In this document: positions 20,434-32,848 of the stretch, piece after piece
How the letters are laid out: each line of letters starts with the position of its first letter
Position numbering within the stretch: position 1 is the first letter of the stretch
Assembly (NCBI GenBank): GCA_037355855.1
Contig: CM074769.1
Span: forward strand, 744,001-808,000
DNA length: 64,000 bases
Source: Pseudo-nitzschia pungens
Taxonomy: Eukaryota; Bacillariophyta; Bacillariophyceae; Bacillariales; Bacillariaceae
Direction: 5' to 3'
Position numbers and translations under genes: made by a program
The notes under the pieces: generated by a model
The model's input: only the letters and a program-made list of their open reading frames with translations
Databases searched by the model: none
What the model was told of the DNA's origin: nothing

Positions 20434-23400
20434 TTACATGCAATCCAGCATGGGGGGTTTGGATATTTTGCAAAATCCAATAGGGTTCTTGTCGGCATTG
20501 TCGTTCGCTTCGTCCTTTTCGTCCTCTTCTCTTTCGTCCCTTCGTTCCTTCTTGTATTTTTGCGTGCCCCGCGCCCACAATCCCTGGAAAAAGGCGCCCG
20601 TCTTCATGGTATCTATGTGAAGCTTCGCAAAGACGCCCGTTTTCTTGTTTCGTTCCTCCGCCTCTTCCTCGGTGATCCGCGAGGATTCGAAGAGCCGCAC
20701 GTTCGCTCCCTCCCACGTCAGTTTGTGCCTGTCTTCCGGCGAGAGCGGGGTCGGGTCGTTGCTCAGAGCATGCTTGATGTGATCGACGCATTCCTTCTTG
20801 GACTCGTACGCGAGGCAATTCGGAAATTGCAGAAAGAAGGTATTGGATGCTGTTTGGACGGTTTCGAACGATCGGAAAAAAGAAAACTAGTGAGAAATGA
20901 AATGAAATGCGACAGGATTGACCCCGATGTGAAGGAAGCGATAGAAATTCGTTCGAATCTCAAAAACAAATCTCCTCGTGCCACGTGCGAGAAACACTAC
21001 AAACAACTAACTAAATAATGATACCAATAGAAAAAAACAAAAACACAAACACTCACGGTGGTTCGGAATGATGACGAATTTTCCCATGGCCATGGCTTCC
21101 GCCGTCGTCGTGCACAGGACCTCCGTGATGGAGAGATTGATGAATATCTTGTGTCCGACCACGTCCCGCAGCACGGCGTGGTCCTTCACCCCCAGGAATC
21201 GCGCCGGGATGGAGTGCCTCCGCAGCTCGTACCGCGACTTGGGCGGGTCGAACCGGAACTTGCTGGCGATGCTGCCACCGGCGCTGGTGCCGCCGTCGCT
21301 GCCGTCTTCATCGTCGGATTCCTCGCGGTACAGGGTGCGGAATCCGAGGTTGGAGAGCTTGCCACTGAGCGTGGCAATGGCCTTGGTGACGCTGCTGGTG
21401 GTCTCGGCGGTCTTGACGCCGAGGTGGGTCATGACGTCCCTCGGAATGTCGGTGCCGTTGCCGTTGCCGTTGCCGTTCGTCGGGGTGGAATTCTGTGCCG
21501 CGGCGGGGATCTCGTGGGTTTGCACCTCGACCACCAGCTCGTTGGAGGGAATTGTCTGTCCCTCCTCGATCATTCCGCGGAGGTTTCCCTCCCGGCTGAA
21601 GAGCAGGGCCGCGGTCTGGTCCTGCGGACTGGGGGGCACGTTGCCGTTTCCTTCGTTGACGGGAGACTTGGACGCCTCCCGGGAAGTCCTGGCCCCCTCG
21701 AGGCTCACGATCGATCCCGACGACGATATTTTCTTGGCGAGGCCGCTCCGTCCGAGAAAGGCCCTGGCAATGGCGTCGAAATCGCCGCCGGAGCCGTACA
21801 CGTCAATGGGGAAATATTCCCCGGTTTCCTTTCGGTACAGGTCCTCGATGTCCAGGAGCTTGTCGAATCCCTTGGCCCAAATGACCTTTCCGATGAAATA
21901 AATGGGTTCCGGACGGAATTGCTCGTCGATTTCAACGTCGTCGTCGTCGTCATCGTCGTCGTCGTGGATCGTGTGTCCCTCCTTTCCAGAGGTATCGCGG
22001 CCGAGTGTTGGCGACGATTCCGATGTTTCCTCCGCGGCCTCCGGGGTTGGCGCCCACCCATCTTCGTCCACCAGCGAATTGGTCGCTTCTACCGATTCAA
22101 TCGATGCCGCTGCCGCGACCGATCCGTTCGTCGCTGGCTCGTCGTCCACCCTTGCGTTTGCGCTTGCGCCTGCGCTTGCGCTCGCGCTCGCGCTCGCGGT
22201 TTCGTCGGCAAAAAACTCGGGCCTCACTCCGTGCACGTTGCAGGTGATCTCCTTGGACCGGTCCAGCTCCGGGAGGGTGTCGCTGAGGCGGATCAATCGG
22301 TGCGTGTAGGCCCGGACGCAGACCGTGGAGAGGGCCTGCAGGGCCGAGGCGGTGACGATGGAGGCTCCCAGACCGTACTGGCGCATGTAGGCCGAGTAGT
22401 TGGTGTGGAGGATTCCCACCACGTAGTTGAACTTGGCCGTCCAGCCAATGATCGCCAGCTCCTCCATTTTGCGGTGGTCGTCCTCGTCGTCCTCGTATTC
22501 GTCCGTCCCGTTGTTGGTTTTGTTGTCGGTTGGACCGCACTCGCCATCGTCGTTGTTCTCGCCGCCATTCCTCGCACTCTTGGGGGGTTCCTCCTTGGCT
22601 TGTTGTTGCTGTTGCTGCTGTTCTTTTTGCTGTTGCTGTTCTTGTTGCTGTTGTTCTTGTTGCTGTTGCTGTTTCTCCACGTCGCTCCCGGTAGCGGAAC
22701 AGGCACCGCACGTTTGGTCGTGGTCCATGAGGGTGCTCATGGCACTGGCACCGGTGGTCTCGTAGCTTCCGCCGGTGCCCTTGCTGTGCTTACTGGTGCT
22801 GGGAGGAAGGGACCGGAACCACGTCAAATGCTCGGGTTCCTCCAGGATCGCGACGTCGGCCTCCTCGTGTGGGATCAGCGCGCAAATGTCGACCGTAGCG
22901 AATATCGATCCCAGCAGCGTGTGATACTTGGCGGGATAAAAGCAAATCCGAAGCTTGTCCACCTCGTCGTATTTGTCCGTTCTGTCCGTTTTGTCGGTGA
23001 GGATGCGTTCCCGCGAATACTTTCGGATCCAGGCCTCCTGGTCTTCCGGTGTCTCAAAGACGTTCGACCCGTAGAGTTTGGCCTGTTCCTCCAGGGATTC
23101 CAGCCAGGGAATCATGAGCGTGACCGCATTTTTCGGGCGTCCGCGGGTCAGATAGAGGGCCCTCGCCAGCGGATTCACGGCGGTCCCGGTCCTCCACGGG
23201 AGGGAAGCCGTCGTGACGACGTAGATCTTGCGGGTGGGATCGCTCAGATCCGAGACGGCGGCCGTCTTTGGGGGCCCGCTCGTCTCCCCGGACGATTCGG
23301 AGACTTCCTCCGACTTTTTTTCCTCCCGCGAGTAGCCCCATCCGCGCAGGATTCCGCTTTTTTGGAATTTGCGCTTGAGTTTGGATTTGGTGGATTCGCG

Positions 23401-23434
23401 CGTCTCGTCGTTGCTGTTGCTGTTTCTGTTGTTA

Positions 23435-23479
<45 letters not shown>

Positions 23480-23781
23480 ATATCGTCATTGGACTCGCTG
23501 GTGTCCACATTTGTGTCGTTGGAAGGGTCGGAGTCGTTCTCGGTGTCGTCTCGTTCGGAAGCAATGTCCTTTCTGTCCTTTTCGGTTGACTCCTCGTCCG
23601 GAGCGCTGGGGGACGACGACGAGGCCCGTTCCTTCTTTTCCGTCGAATCGGAAGCCTCTCCTTCCACCTCTGACGGTGTCGATGATTTCGATTCCGCCTG
23701 TTCGTAGGCAATGGAACGGAAGGTCATGTTGCTCTGGATTGTTTCGACGATGCCACACGGATCGGTGATCGCCGTGTCCAT
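20434..23781 (-). CDS. Digalactosyldiacylglycerol synthase (DGD type) with large low-complexity inserts
   Basis: Two exons, 23781-21057 and 20849-20434, with a GTGAGT...ACAG intron of 207 bp (phase 1), give 1046 residues. The splice joins GKFVIIPNH to PSNTFFLQFPNCLAYE. GT4 motifs match DGD1/DGD2: TTASLPWRTGTAVNPLARA, AILEEPEHLTWF, VVGILHTNYSAYMRQYGLG, CNVHGVRPEFF, YFIGKVIWAKGFDKLLD, HKIFINLSITEVLCTTTAEA and LTWEGANVRLFES. The enzyme galactosylates MGDG to DGDG at plastid envelopes. The N-terminal ~185 residues are acidic/Ser-rich with no clear signal peptide, and acidic, poly-Gln and Asp-rich inserts interrupt the domain, making it far longer than plant DGD2 (about 470). It is convergent with RNF10, with only about 235 bp between them. 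Confidence 0.93.
23437..23478. repeat. (GTTGTC)7 hexanucleotide repeat inside DGD coding sequence
   Basis: Seven perfect units encode an Asp-Asn run in the N-terminal region of the DGDG synthase. In-frame length variation is likely. Confidence 0.95.
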
Positions 23782-25090
23782 TGTCTTGGATGGGGATGGA
23801 TGGATCGATCGATATCGATATCGATCGATTGATTCGTTTGTTTTCGAGACGAAGGAGTGGGTTCGTGTCTTTGTGTGTGTGACTGGTTCTACTAGGGCGT
23901 GTGCGATGCGTGATGTTTCGTGTTTTGTTGAGTCCGTATCGAGTGAGGGAACAACGATTGATTCCGGTTTCTGCGAGTTGCGTGTGCAGTGTTACTTATT
24001 GGAGAGGTGTTGTTCTGGACGACGGAGTGAGTCGTCTGGAACGATAATCTTACTCGTACAGTTCACAGTGGACAATGCGTTTCAACCCCAGAACGCAATT
24101 AGAAGTTCAATCTACGGTTAAAAAAGTATCCGTACGAGGTTTTAGGTAACCTTACGAAGGGTAAGGAAATTACTCGTAGGAAGACGCACGGAGCGTTTGC
24201 GGGTTTAGAGTTAAAAAAACTCGTGATCATACGAGGTGTACGTACCGTACAAGTAATTACAGGTAAGCCTTACTCGTAAGATTACCGTATCATTCGTCAT
24301 TATGTTCTTCTGTTTCCGAACGTTACGTTGTCGTACATACAAAATGAGTGATAAAAAGATTCATGTCTTTCTTAGGTACACTGTTCGCTGGACCGCGTAC
24401 ACGCGCGTTCGAGTTTCGGCGAGCCTGTAGTATGCGTCTGAATGACTGAAGAGCGAACAATGAATGAATGAATGAATGAATGAATCTGAACGAAGAGGAA
24501 GAAACGAAAGGCACAATCGTATTGCGAGCAATGAGTCGAGTCGTGTTTTCTTTCAGTCGTACGTATCTTGCTCGTACCATACCATACGAGCGAAGGCGCA
24601 AGCACAAATTTGAACCACATCATACATACGTACGTACGAATACGAATACGTACATCAATTTCACACGATTGACCGACCGTCATCGTCTCATTACATCTCA
24701 ACCATATGTACCGTACGTATGTACTACCTCCCATAAGGTACCTGTCGTACGTTAATGACCACAATACCGCAGCCCACCATCGTCATCCGCGTCATCCACC
24801 GTTCGGGTTCCGCATCATCGCATCCAACTGGATTGATACTCAATAAATTACTGCAGAAAAAATAATGAGCACGAAATTCCATCCGTCGGTGATCATTTCG
24901 TCGGTCGGCTTACCCAAAACTATAGTACTTGTAGTACAACATTGATTGAAGCCTGGGTCCGGAATACAGTCCGGGAATACCATACCCTTTTCTCGTTGGA
25001 ATTGAGAGCTCCGATATCCCGGAACGAAGTTTGTGTTCGAGGAGTGGAACGAGAGATACAGTACTCAACAACAGCATCGAAATCGCAAGG
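23782..25090. other. Intergenic between divergent DGD and HPPD genes
   Basis: No gene is supported. It contains the palindrome at 23804-23829, GTAATCTTAC-type elements near 24043-24053 and 24276-24290, a GGTAACCTTACG motif near 24146-24157 and an (AATG)n microsatellite near 24459-24487. Confidence 0.5.
23804..23829. repeat. Perfect 26-bp ATCGAT-type palindrome just upstream of DGD
   Basis: The sequence is its own reverse complement, centred at 23816/23817 and built from ATCGAT units. It lies 23-48 bp upstream of the DGD start codon, within the likely 5' UTR or core promoter. Confidence 0.85.
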
Positions 25091-26907
25091 ATGATCGCGA
25101 CGATACAAACTAGGATGCTGTCGCACCTGCTGTTGCTCTCCTGCTGCTGCTGCTTGGTCGGACTCCTGTTGCCGAGTTCCTGCGACGCCTTTTCCGCAAC
25201 GGATCCGCTGTCACGGGCAACAAGCGCGGCGCCTTTGGCGCCCCTCTTTGCGTCGAAAGTCGATGCCTCGGCGACGACAGCGACAACGACAGCGACATCG
25301 ACAACGAGCTCGGGATGGAAACCCAAGATCAGCTCCCTCGCGGACCGCAAGACCCTCCGCAACCAGAACCACTCGTCGGAGACCATCGGGTCGATCGGCT
25401 TTCACCACGTCGAATTCTACTGCGGCGATGCCCGCAGCACGGCCAACCACTTCTGCACCTCCCTCGGCATGTCCATCACCGGGACCACCGGACAGGCCAC
25501 CGGAAACGACAAGTGCGTCTCGTACGGACTGGAGAGCGGGGAGAGCTTTCGGATCCTGCTGACGGCCCCGTATTCCAGGGCCCGGGCCTCGGCGGGTGGG
25601 GACGACCGAAACGACAGCGACGACGACAGCGACGACAACGACGACGACTACGACGCTCCGGTCCCGCTGCCGGGCTTTGACGTCGACACCGCCCACGCCT
25701 TTTTCCAAAAGCACGGGCTGGCGGCCCGCGCGATCGGTGTGCGGGTGGCGGACGCGACCCGGGCCTTCGAGGCCTCGGTGGCTCGGGGGGCCGTACCAGT
25801 CCTGGAACCCACCGCCCTCGGTGCCTGCAGGGCCCAGCGCGACTCGGACGCCGGTGCGAGCCACGGGTGCACCATCGCCGAGGTCGAGCTCTACGGAGAC
25901 GTCGTTCTGCGGTACCTCAGCTTTCCCGACGACGAAGGCGCAATCGCCGCCGCCACCGCAACCGCAACCGCGCGGGCCAATGGCGGCGAGGCGCGGCCAC
26001 GGCCCTTCCTCCCGCACCTGGCGCCCTTCGAGGGAGGCGCCCGCGAGAGCTACGGGATCTACCGCATCGACCACGCGGTGGGGAACGTCCACGACCTGCA
26101 GGAGGCCTACTCGCGGATCCGGAAGTACACGGGATTCCACGAGTTTGCCGAGTTCACCTCGGAGGACGTCGGAACGGTGGATTCGGGGCTCAACTCCGTC
26201 GTCCTGGCCAGCGATAGCGAGGAGGTCTTGCTGCCCCTCAACGAGCCCACCCACGGGAGGTAAGTCGGAATAATTGTTGAGCGATGGGTGGTGCGATTGT
26301 CCGCGCAATGCTCTTTGGATTTGGCTGCATGGGAAATGAATCATCTCTACGGAAATCGTCTCGCTTTCGGAATCATCGTCGCGAGCGCTTTGGCTCACCG
26401 TGTTTTGCGATCTTGTCGCACGAAACGAAACAAAACAGACGAAAGTCCCAAATCCAAACGTATCTCGAGCAGAACGAGGGCCCCGGCCTGCAGCACCTCG
26501 CTCTCAAGACCCGAGACATATTTTCCACCGTCCGAAAGATGCGACAGAGCCAAAAGGATCTCTTTGGCTTCGAACTGATGAAACGGCCGAGCGACGAATA
26601 CTACCGCGAGCTCCCGGACAGGCTGGGCGATCAACTGACCGAAGATCAGTACCAAGAACTGGAAGAGCTGGGCATCCTGGCCGATTCCGACGAGGAAGGA
26701 ATCCTGTTGCAGCTCTTTACCAAGCCGGTGGGGGATCGACCCACCTTCTTCTTCGAGATCATCCAGCGCATCGGCTGCGTGGTTTCGTACGACGAAACGA
26801 ACGACGCCATGCCCATCGAGCGGCCGGGATGCGGTGGGTTCGGGCAGGGCAACTTTCGGGAGCTCTTCAAGTCCATCGAGGACCACGAAAAAACGCTCAA
26901 GGTATGA
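25091..26907 (+). CDS. HPPD: 4-hydroxyphenylpyruvate dioxygenase (HPPD), plastid-targeted
   Basis: Two exons, 25091-26259 and 26439-26907, with a GTAAGT...ACAG intron (phase 2), give 545 residues. The splice restores HGR|RKSQIQTYLEQNEG. The N-terminus is a hydrophobic signal ending SSCDA|FSAT, a diatom plastid presequence. The two vicinal-oxygen-chelate halves are clear, and all three iron ligands are present: IDHAVGNV, GLQHLALK and FFFEIIQRIG. HPPD converts 4-hydroxyphenylpyruvate to homogentisate, the ring precursor of plastoquinone and tocopherol. Two extra loops are specific to this copy: an Asp-rich run (about 170-195) and an Ala/Thr-rich run after FPDDEG. The C-terminus stops at EKTLKV; a cryptic GTATGAG donor at the stop leaves a small 3' exon possible. 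Confidence 0.95.
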
Positions 26908-27109
26908 GTGCGATCGATATCATGATACGATACAAGTATTCCGCCCGATGGAAGGAATGGAGGATCCGCAACCCAAAACAACAACCAATAGAAGAAGTCG
27001 CGAAAGGCACCATGCCGTCGAATTTAATTCTCCGTTAAACTTGTCAAAAATACGTAGTTCGGTATTCCGATTTGTTTCTTCCCTTTCCATTGTACAAATA
27101 TCACTTGTT

Positions 27110-27907
27110 TTATTGGAACCCTTCCCAAAAGCCATCGTCGTCTTCAAAGAAGTCGAGTTCTCCAGGAGCTGGAGTCGTGGGAAAGGAGTTGTGGAATTGA
27201 GTTCGCTCTCTCAAGTCGTGGATTTCATTCTTACACACCTCCAATTCGTATTCCAAGTTTGTAATCCTCTCGGTCTTTCTCGCTAGTTCTTTCTTCAATT
27301 TGTTGACGTCTTCTCCGGAGGTAGAATCACTCATCACGCTGAGGGTTTTAGAGTCGGAACTTCCGGTTCGCCGCAATCCTCTTCCCCCGTTCGATTTTGC
27401 AAGCAGAGCCTGGAGACTCGAAATTCCCTCTTCGCTTTCCTTTAGCTTTCGCGATTGCTCTGCCTTGTCGTTTTCTTCCTGCGCCAATTTGAGTTCCAGA
27501 TCTGCAAGCTGTGATCGAAGAACAGAAACATCATCGCTATCGTTGTTGGTCATCTTTTCGTGGGCTTTGCGAAACGCCTTGTTGTCTTGTTGCAACTGTT
27601 TTATGATTTTGTTTTTGTGTTCGATTTCGGTTCTTCGTTCCTTCGCTTTTTCCCGCAGAGACGCCAAGGAAACCTCCTGCTTCACGGTCACTTTCTTCAG
27701 AGCACGCAGCGCCTCCTTGAGCTTATCACGCTCCCCAAAAGACCTGCTGCTGCCTTCGCTGTGAGTGGATCTAGACAAACTCCCCTTCGCTTCGTTCCGT
27801 AACCGTTGGTTGTCCTCCTTGAGCAACTTCAGTTTACCATGCAACTCGGCAATTTTCTCCGTTTTGGTTATCCTTCGCTTTTGCTCCCCGTTTTGTGAAG
27901 ACGACAT
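27110..27907 (-). CDS. Coiled-coil protein
   Basis: Single exon, 265 residues, with long heptad-rich helices: residues about 15-40 (KTEKIAELHGKLKLLKED), 60-120 and 125-160 (LRSQLADLELKLAQEEND), then 200-235 (LKKELARKTERITNLEYEL). The end is acidic and aromatic (ELDFFEDDDGFWEGFQ), suggesting a short docking peptide. No catalytic domain, signal peptide or membrane segment is visible. The helices suggest a dimeric scaffold or vesicle/cytoskeletal adaptor; that is inference. It is convergent with HPPD (about 200 bp apart). Confidence 0.8.
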   Translation of the reverse strand: MSSSQNGEQKRRITKTEKIAELHGKLKLLKEDNQRLRNEAKGSLSRSTHSEGSSRSFGERDKLKEALRALKKVTVKQEVSLASLREKAKERRTEIEHKNKIIKQLQQDNKAFRKAHEKMTNNDSDDVSVLRSQLADLELKLAQEENDKAEQSRKLKESEEGISSLQALLAKSNGGRGLRRTGSSDSKTLSVMSDSTSGEDVNKLKKELARKTERITNLEYELEVCKNEIHDLRERTQFHNSFPTTPAPGELDFFEDDDGFWEGFQ

Positions 27908-29533
27908 CTTACGATTATTTTTCTGAAAGCAAAAGATGCAATTATCCCCGACCCAAATTAACTGGACTCTTTGTTCGACGAGTTTGTGTGCTGTTCCAAT
28001 ACTCTCTCCTTTCGGTTTGACACACTTGTGATTCTATACTGACCACGATATGCCTTTGTTCTCGCCTCCGTCCTTTCCGTTCGATCACTCTAGGTGATGG
28101 TGATCTACCGTATGGGGAAACTGTTACACTTCCGCTGCGTACGATTTTTTTCTCTGGTCTAATCAAAAAGCATAGATATTTTGCATTTTTATCTCCCGTT
28201 CAAAAGATGCCTTTAAATAGTATTGACTTGATGCTGTCCCAAAATATCGCGTCGATCGGCAAAAAGTCATCAAGAATGTCAGCTAGATATCCTATCCAAT
28301 CAAGAATTATCATGCTATTATAATACTTTTGTCAATCAACGTTTCCTGGTCATTTTGTGAAGAAGGGTCTTAAAGGAAGGTAAGACCTGATTATGGAGGC
28401 ATATTTTAAGAATATTTTCATCTTATAATAGATACTATTTTTATACCGTAAAAAATCAGTTCATGAGTATTCAGACCTGTATACGACATTACCCTTCTCT
28501 CTCTAACTTTTATTCCATATTTGTATTATTCCTTTTTCTTAAGCCACTTCTATGAATACAAATATGAAACATAAACGTCACCTTCAAAAAGTCATACGGT
28601 AGGAAGAGAAGTTACATCGTTCGTACGTATTCAGTAACATGCAATAGAAGTAATCTTAGTGCATGTACATACCTCTCTCGATACGAACATATGTAGTCAA
28701 CGGTCGACCGCTTCAAATGAATCATCATAATGCCGATAGGTATGAAACGCAGCAACAACGCAAAAACCAACAACCCAAACAGCTGAACATCAGTATTGAC
28801 GCAACAGGTGGCACAGTTTTGAGCATACTCGTAGATTCATTTTGAACCATTGTCCAGACGTTCAACGTGTATTGCATTCATGTTCTAGGGTTGTGCTAAT
28901 GGGTTTCCATCCAAGAGTTCTGGAACAAGCACAAAGAATCTGAACAAAGTACCATGTTCGGATACGTGTACGTGTACCTATCATACGATACTATTCATAG
29001 AGTTGTATCTTGGCGTACCAGCCAAGATCGTTGACCTGCACACCGAGACTGGGTTCATGCTCTCGAGTGAACGAATTCAATCGGCAATGTACCTAGTGAA
29101 ATGATAGCCCACACTGTGTTTGTTTCAACGTGCCAAATGAATTAGTCATAAAGAATAGACATCCGTTGCAATAACATGCATGAAAATGGATTGTATCCTA
29201 CCGAGCACCTACTGTTCTTGTGAACCATACTAGAAGACAGTGTAAGAACATCTTGTATGCTTTCGTGACTGACATATGCCCGATTCTCAGCGTTCGTGTA
29301 GCGAAGTTGTGGATGCGTACGAAACTGCTGTCGAAACGACGTCAAATGTCTCCATCGTCTACGGTGCAAGAATATTGATTCCGAGGGCAATTACCCGACT
29401 TGACTTAGAAAGAAACCTGTGTTCATCAAAGTTCGGGAATAAGCGCCTAGAATCTATTTCTGATCGTTGAACCATCAAACAAATACCGAATGAAAGGAGG
29501 GTTTTCGATTCCATTAGATTTATTCTCTTGCAA
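27908..29533. other. AT-rich intergenic region, nothing recognised
   Basis: Long AT-rich spacer without supported frames, repeats or RNA genes. A TAATCTTAG element lies near 28650. Confidence 0.5.
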
Positions 29534-31990
29534 CTAAATAAGATCCGACATCAAGGACACCAATTCACCATCCTTGCGATTCTTGAGCTCCTCCAGTGTC
29601 CCCTCCTCTGCCACTCTGCCATCCTTCAGCACGAGAATGCGATCCGCGAGTTCCAGCGTCTTTGCCCGGTGCGTAATGACCAACAAACCGCGGTTCGACG
29701 AGCGGCAGGCAGCCATGGCATCCTTCAGGGACGCTTCTCCCTCGGCATCCATGGAAGACGAGGGCTCGTCCAGAACCAAAAATACCGGATTCGCCAGGAA
29801 GGCTCGGGCGAGCCCGATGCGCTGGCGCTGGCCGCCGCTCATCTTGATGCCGTTTCGTCCCACGGTGTAGCACAGGCCTCCCTCGAGCTTCGAGACAAAC
29901 TCGCAGTGCGCGCTGTCCATGGCCTTGCGCACATCGGCTTCCGAGGCATCGGGACGGCTGTAGCGAACGTTCTCGAGGATTGTCGTGTTGAAGAGAGCCG
30001 GAGCTTGTGGTACCAACTGCAGCAGGCGAACCTGGTCAGGTCGTTCGAGATCCGTGATGGATGTCAGAGGTGCCGAAGCGGCGGCATCGGAGTCATACAA
30101 GGAGACGCCGCCGGATTGTGGAGGGTACATGCCCGCAAGGATCGAGGCCGTCGTTGATTTTCCGCTGCCGTTTTTGCCCACCATGGCCACGACCTCTCCG
30201 CGCGAGAGGCTAAAGGAAAGGTCGTTTAGGACCGCTTTGGAAGGATTCGCCTTGTACGAAAAGTTGACCTTTTCCACGGACAACTTTTGCACCACATCGG
30301 TATCGAGAGATGGACCGCTGCCGACTGCGTTTCGGTCGGAAGATTGGGGTGTGTTGTCGTCGCCACCGTCGCCATCGCCGTCGATCAAGCGGTACAACCG
30401 AGCCGCACACTGCATCCCCTTGCTGTATTCCACCATGGCACGTACTACGCCAGCACTCCCCAGTGCCAGCATGAAGGAGTAGGTTCCGAAGCTTGTCAGC
30501 TGACCCGACGTCATCTTTTCGGCCTTGACGGCTCGCCGTCCGGCCAACAAGATTCCGCAAAACGCGGTGCTGCTCAGGCCGAACATGACGCCCATGGACA
30601 AACCGGATGCCAGCGCCGCCTTGCCTCCCAGTGACACGCACTCGTCCTGCAGCTTGTTGTAATTTTCCACCTCGTCGCGTTCCCGATTGGAGGTTTTCAC
30701 CATGGCAATGTGGTGCAGGCGTTCCTCGACAAAGGAAGCGGATTGGATTGCTGCTTGCTGCTGGATCGCCACGATCTTTTTCAGGTACTTTCGTGTCAGC
30801 AACGCGAGCGTCCCGACCACCGGTGCGACGGCAATCGAGAAGCCCACGAGCTGGGGATTGATGCAGAGCATGTTGTAGGTTCCGAAAATGCAAGAACTCG
30901 AGGATCGCAGCAAATTGGCGAGCGTGTTCGTGACGGTGTTGGCTACGACGTCGACGTCGTCCTTCAGGATCACAGCCACAGCGGCCGGCGTCACCCCCGT
31001 GCTGGTGCGTGTTTGTCGTTTTTCGGTCGTCTCTTCGGAGTCGCTGGTGTCTATAGCGGAGGCTCCTTCGCTTTTGGCACCGTCGCTGTCCGTCGAAGAT
31101 GCTTCCTTCTCCTCTTCGACCTGGGCGTGTTGAAACCATTCCAATTCGCGCTTCGTCAAAAGACTCTCGAAGACTTCCTTTCGAAGCCGAGCCGCAATCG
31201 AGTCTTGGGCTCGGTTCAACAACCATGTCTGTGACAACCGATATCATTGGCGATGCAAAGCAATCGATTGGTTGATTCGTATCGGACCTCGACAGCGTTA
31301 GAGCAAATCGGAAAGACTCAACGAACCGTCTGCAGCATGTATCCTTTCAACTTCAACAGCGAGCACCGATCCATCTCCAAGACCACCAAGCAGCCGTGCG
31401 ATCGATCACACGAGGCAAACAACGATATCAGTCGGTACTTACGCGTACAAAGCTGGCCGTACCACCCACCAAACTCAACCACAAAATTTGAAGGATGAAT
31501 TTGCGTTCCGACGTGTTGGCCGTTTTGGATTTCGTTGGATCCATGAGAACTCCCATCAGACGAGGAACGGCTTTGGGGAAGAACGGTTGAAGATTGAATC
31601 GATGAGAGTGGATTAGATTTCGTTTCGTTTTTCGTGGATTGGTGAGTGAAGCAGCAGAAAAACGAGGGAAACAAGAATGAGTTCAAATGTCGAACCGACA
31701 AAAGGCGTCTAGGAACAACGGATCGAATCGAGCCGCCGATCGAATGCGACATTCCACGGTGTGTTTGCTCTGCGTTGTGCGAATCGATTGAATTCGGTTC
31801 GCTGTACTCCGCGCGTACCTTGGTTGACCGACGACGAGGCAACGAGAGCTACCGCTCCAACCGACAGGGGAAGGATTTCCTTTTTGGCCTCGCCCCAGAT
31901 CCGACGCTTGCTCTTGGCAATTGCATCCTTGTTGTCTCCTCGATTTTTCTGGGAGGACGCTGCGTTCTCCGTTTTCTTTGCGGATGCCAT
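29534..31990 (-). CDS. ABCB-type half ABC transporter
   Basis: Three exons, 31990-31819, 31570-31443 and 31228-29534, give 664 residues. Introns have GTACGC...AAAG (phase 1) and GTAAGT...CACAG (phase 0) borders. The splices give the ABCB-typical run SSSVNQAVPRLMGVLMD, then GGTASFVR|TWLLNRAQDS. A transmembrane domain is followed by a complete nucleotide-binding domain: Walker A GKNGSGKST (about 451-459), Q-loop VPQAPALFN, signature MSGGQRQRIG, Walker B VFLVLDEPSSSMD and H-loop ITHRAKT. The layout (TMD-NBD, one each) is that of ABCB half transporters of the TAP/ABCB8/ABCB10 group, which act as dimers in organelle or ER membranes. An acidic insert (about 137-170) interrupts the TMD. There is no clear targeting peptide; the start is basic, so a mitochondrial location is possible. 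The substrate is unknown. Confidence 0.9.
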
Positions 31991-32848
31991 GGTGTGCGGA
32001 CGATCAAGGGTCGGACGATCGGATGGTCGTTGTGACTCCTGGGGATGCCGCGCTGTAGGATGAAGGATCGGTATCGCAATGATCGTTGCAGTATTTCCGA
32101 TTTTGGATCATTGATTACTGAATCATACAAGCAATTCAAAACGGTAATCTTAATCGCTGGAGAGAACAACCACGAACAAGAAAGCTTTTTCTCCACCTCT
32201 CGATCAAAAAATAATGTAGCCGGTAGCCTCGAGAATTCAGAGGCAGCAAGCGCAGTTGACCAAGTTGACCAAAGACCAAACCCAGATCGAATGAATCTGA
32301 ACGACGAACCTCATGATCCAATGATTAATGCTTACCGTATTGGGGGTGGCGAGAAATCGAATTTTTTTACCGCCTCCTGCTTTAAAAAAAATTGAGAGAC
32401 CCATGGTGAAAAAATCTCCTTTTCGGTACCTTAACTACGTGTAGAATTACTTCCGTTGGTACGAGTACGTGTGTTTCGTATTCGTATCGAGTTTGCATTT
32501 TTGCAACAACAATCGTACTAGTATTACTAGTAATCATCCTAGTGGTAAATTCCGCCTGATGTATTTCGATTTCTTTGTTTATTACTTTCCTTTTTATGCA
32601 GTATGTATTTGTATGTCCTTTTATTCATTATAATGTAATTTCCGTATTTCAAACTGTGGTGGTGCCATTGTTGTTGCTGAGTAGTCGTCGTGGTGGCGCG
32701 TGTGGTGTTGTGGTGGTGGTGGTGGTATGAAAGGAGTAATAGTAATAGTAGTAGTACTAGTACTGACTCCTCTCTTCGGCACTTTTCAGCAATTTGATAG
32801 TAGGTCTGAGTCTTCGTGGAAGAATGACTACTCTGTCAAAGAGTCTTT
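31991..32848. other. Intergenic, 5' flank of ABCB gene and 3' flank of Ser/Pro-rich gene
   Basis: No gene is seen. It has a CGGTAATCTTAA element near 32142-32153 and CTAGTA/AGTACT tracts near 32516-32532 and 32743-32762. Confidence 0.5.

Noticed and set aside
21058..23589. 843-codon plus-strand frame
   Set aside because: It is the antisense shadow of the DGDG synthase exon, rich in Val/Leu/Gly from reverse-translated repeats.
24459..24487. (AATG)n tract considered as part of a gene
   Set aside because: A plain microsatellite; frames crossing it have no other support.
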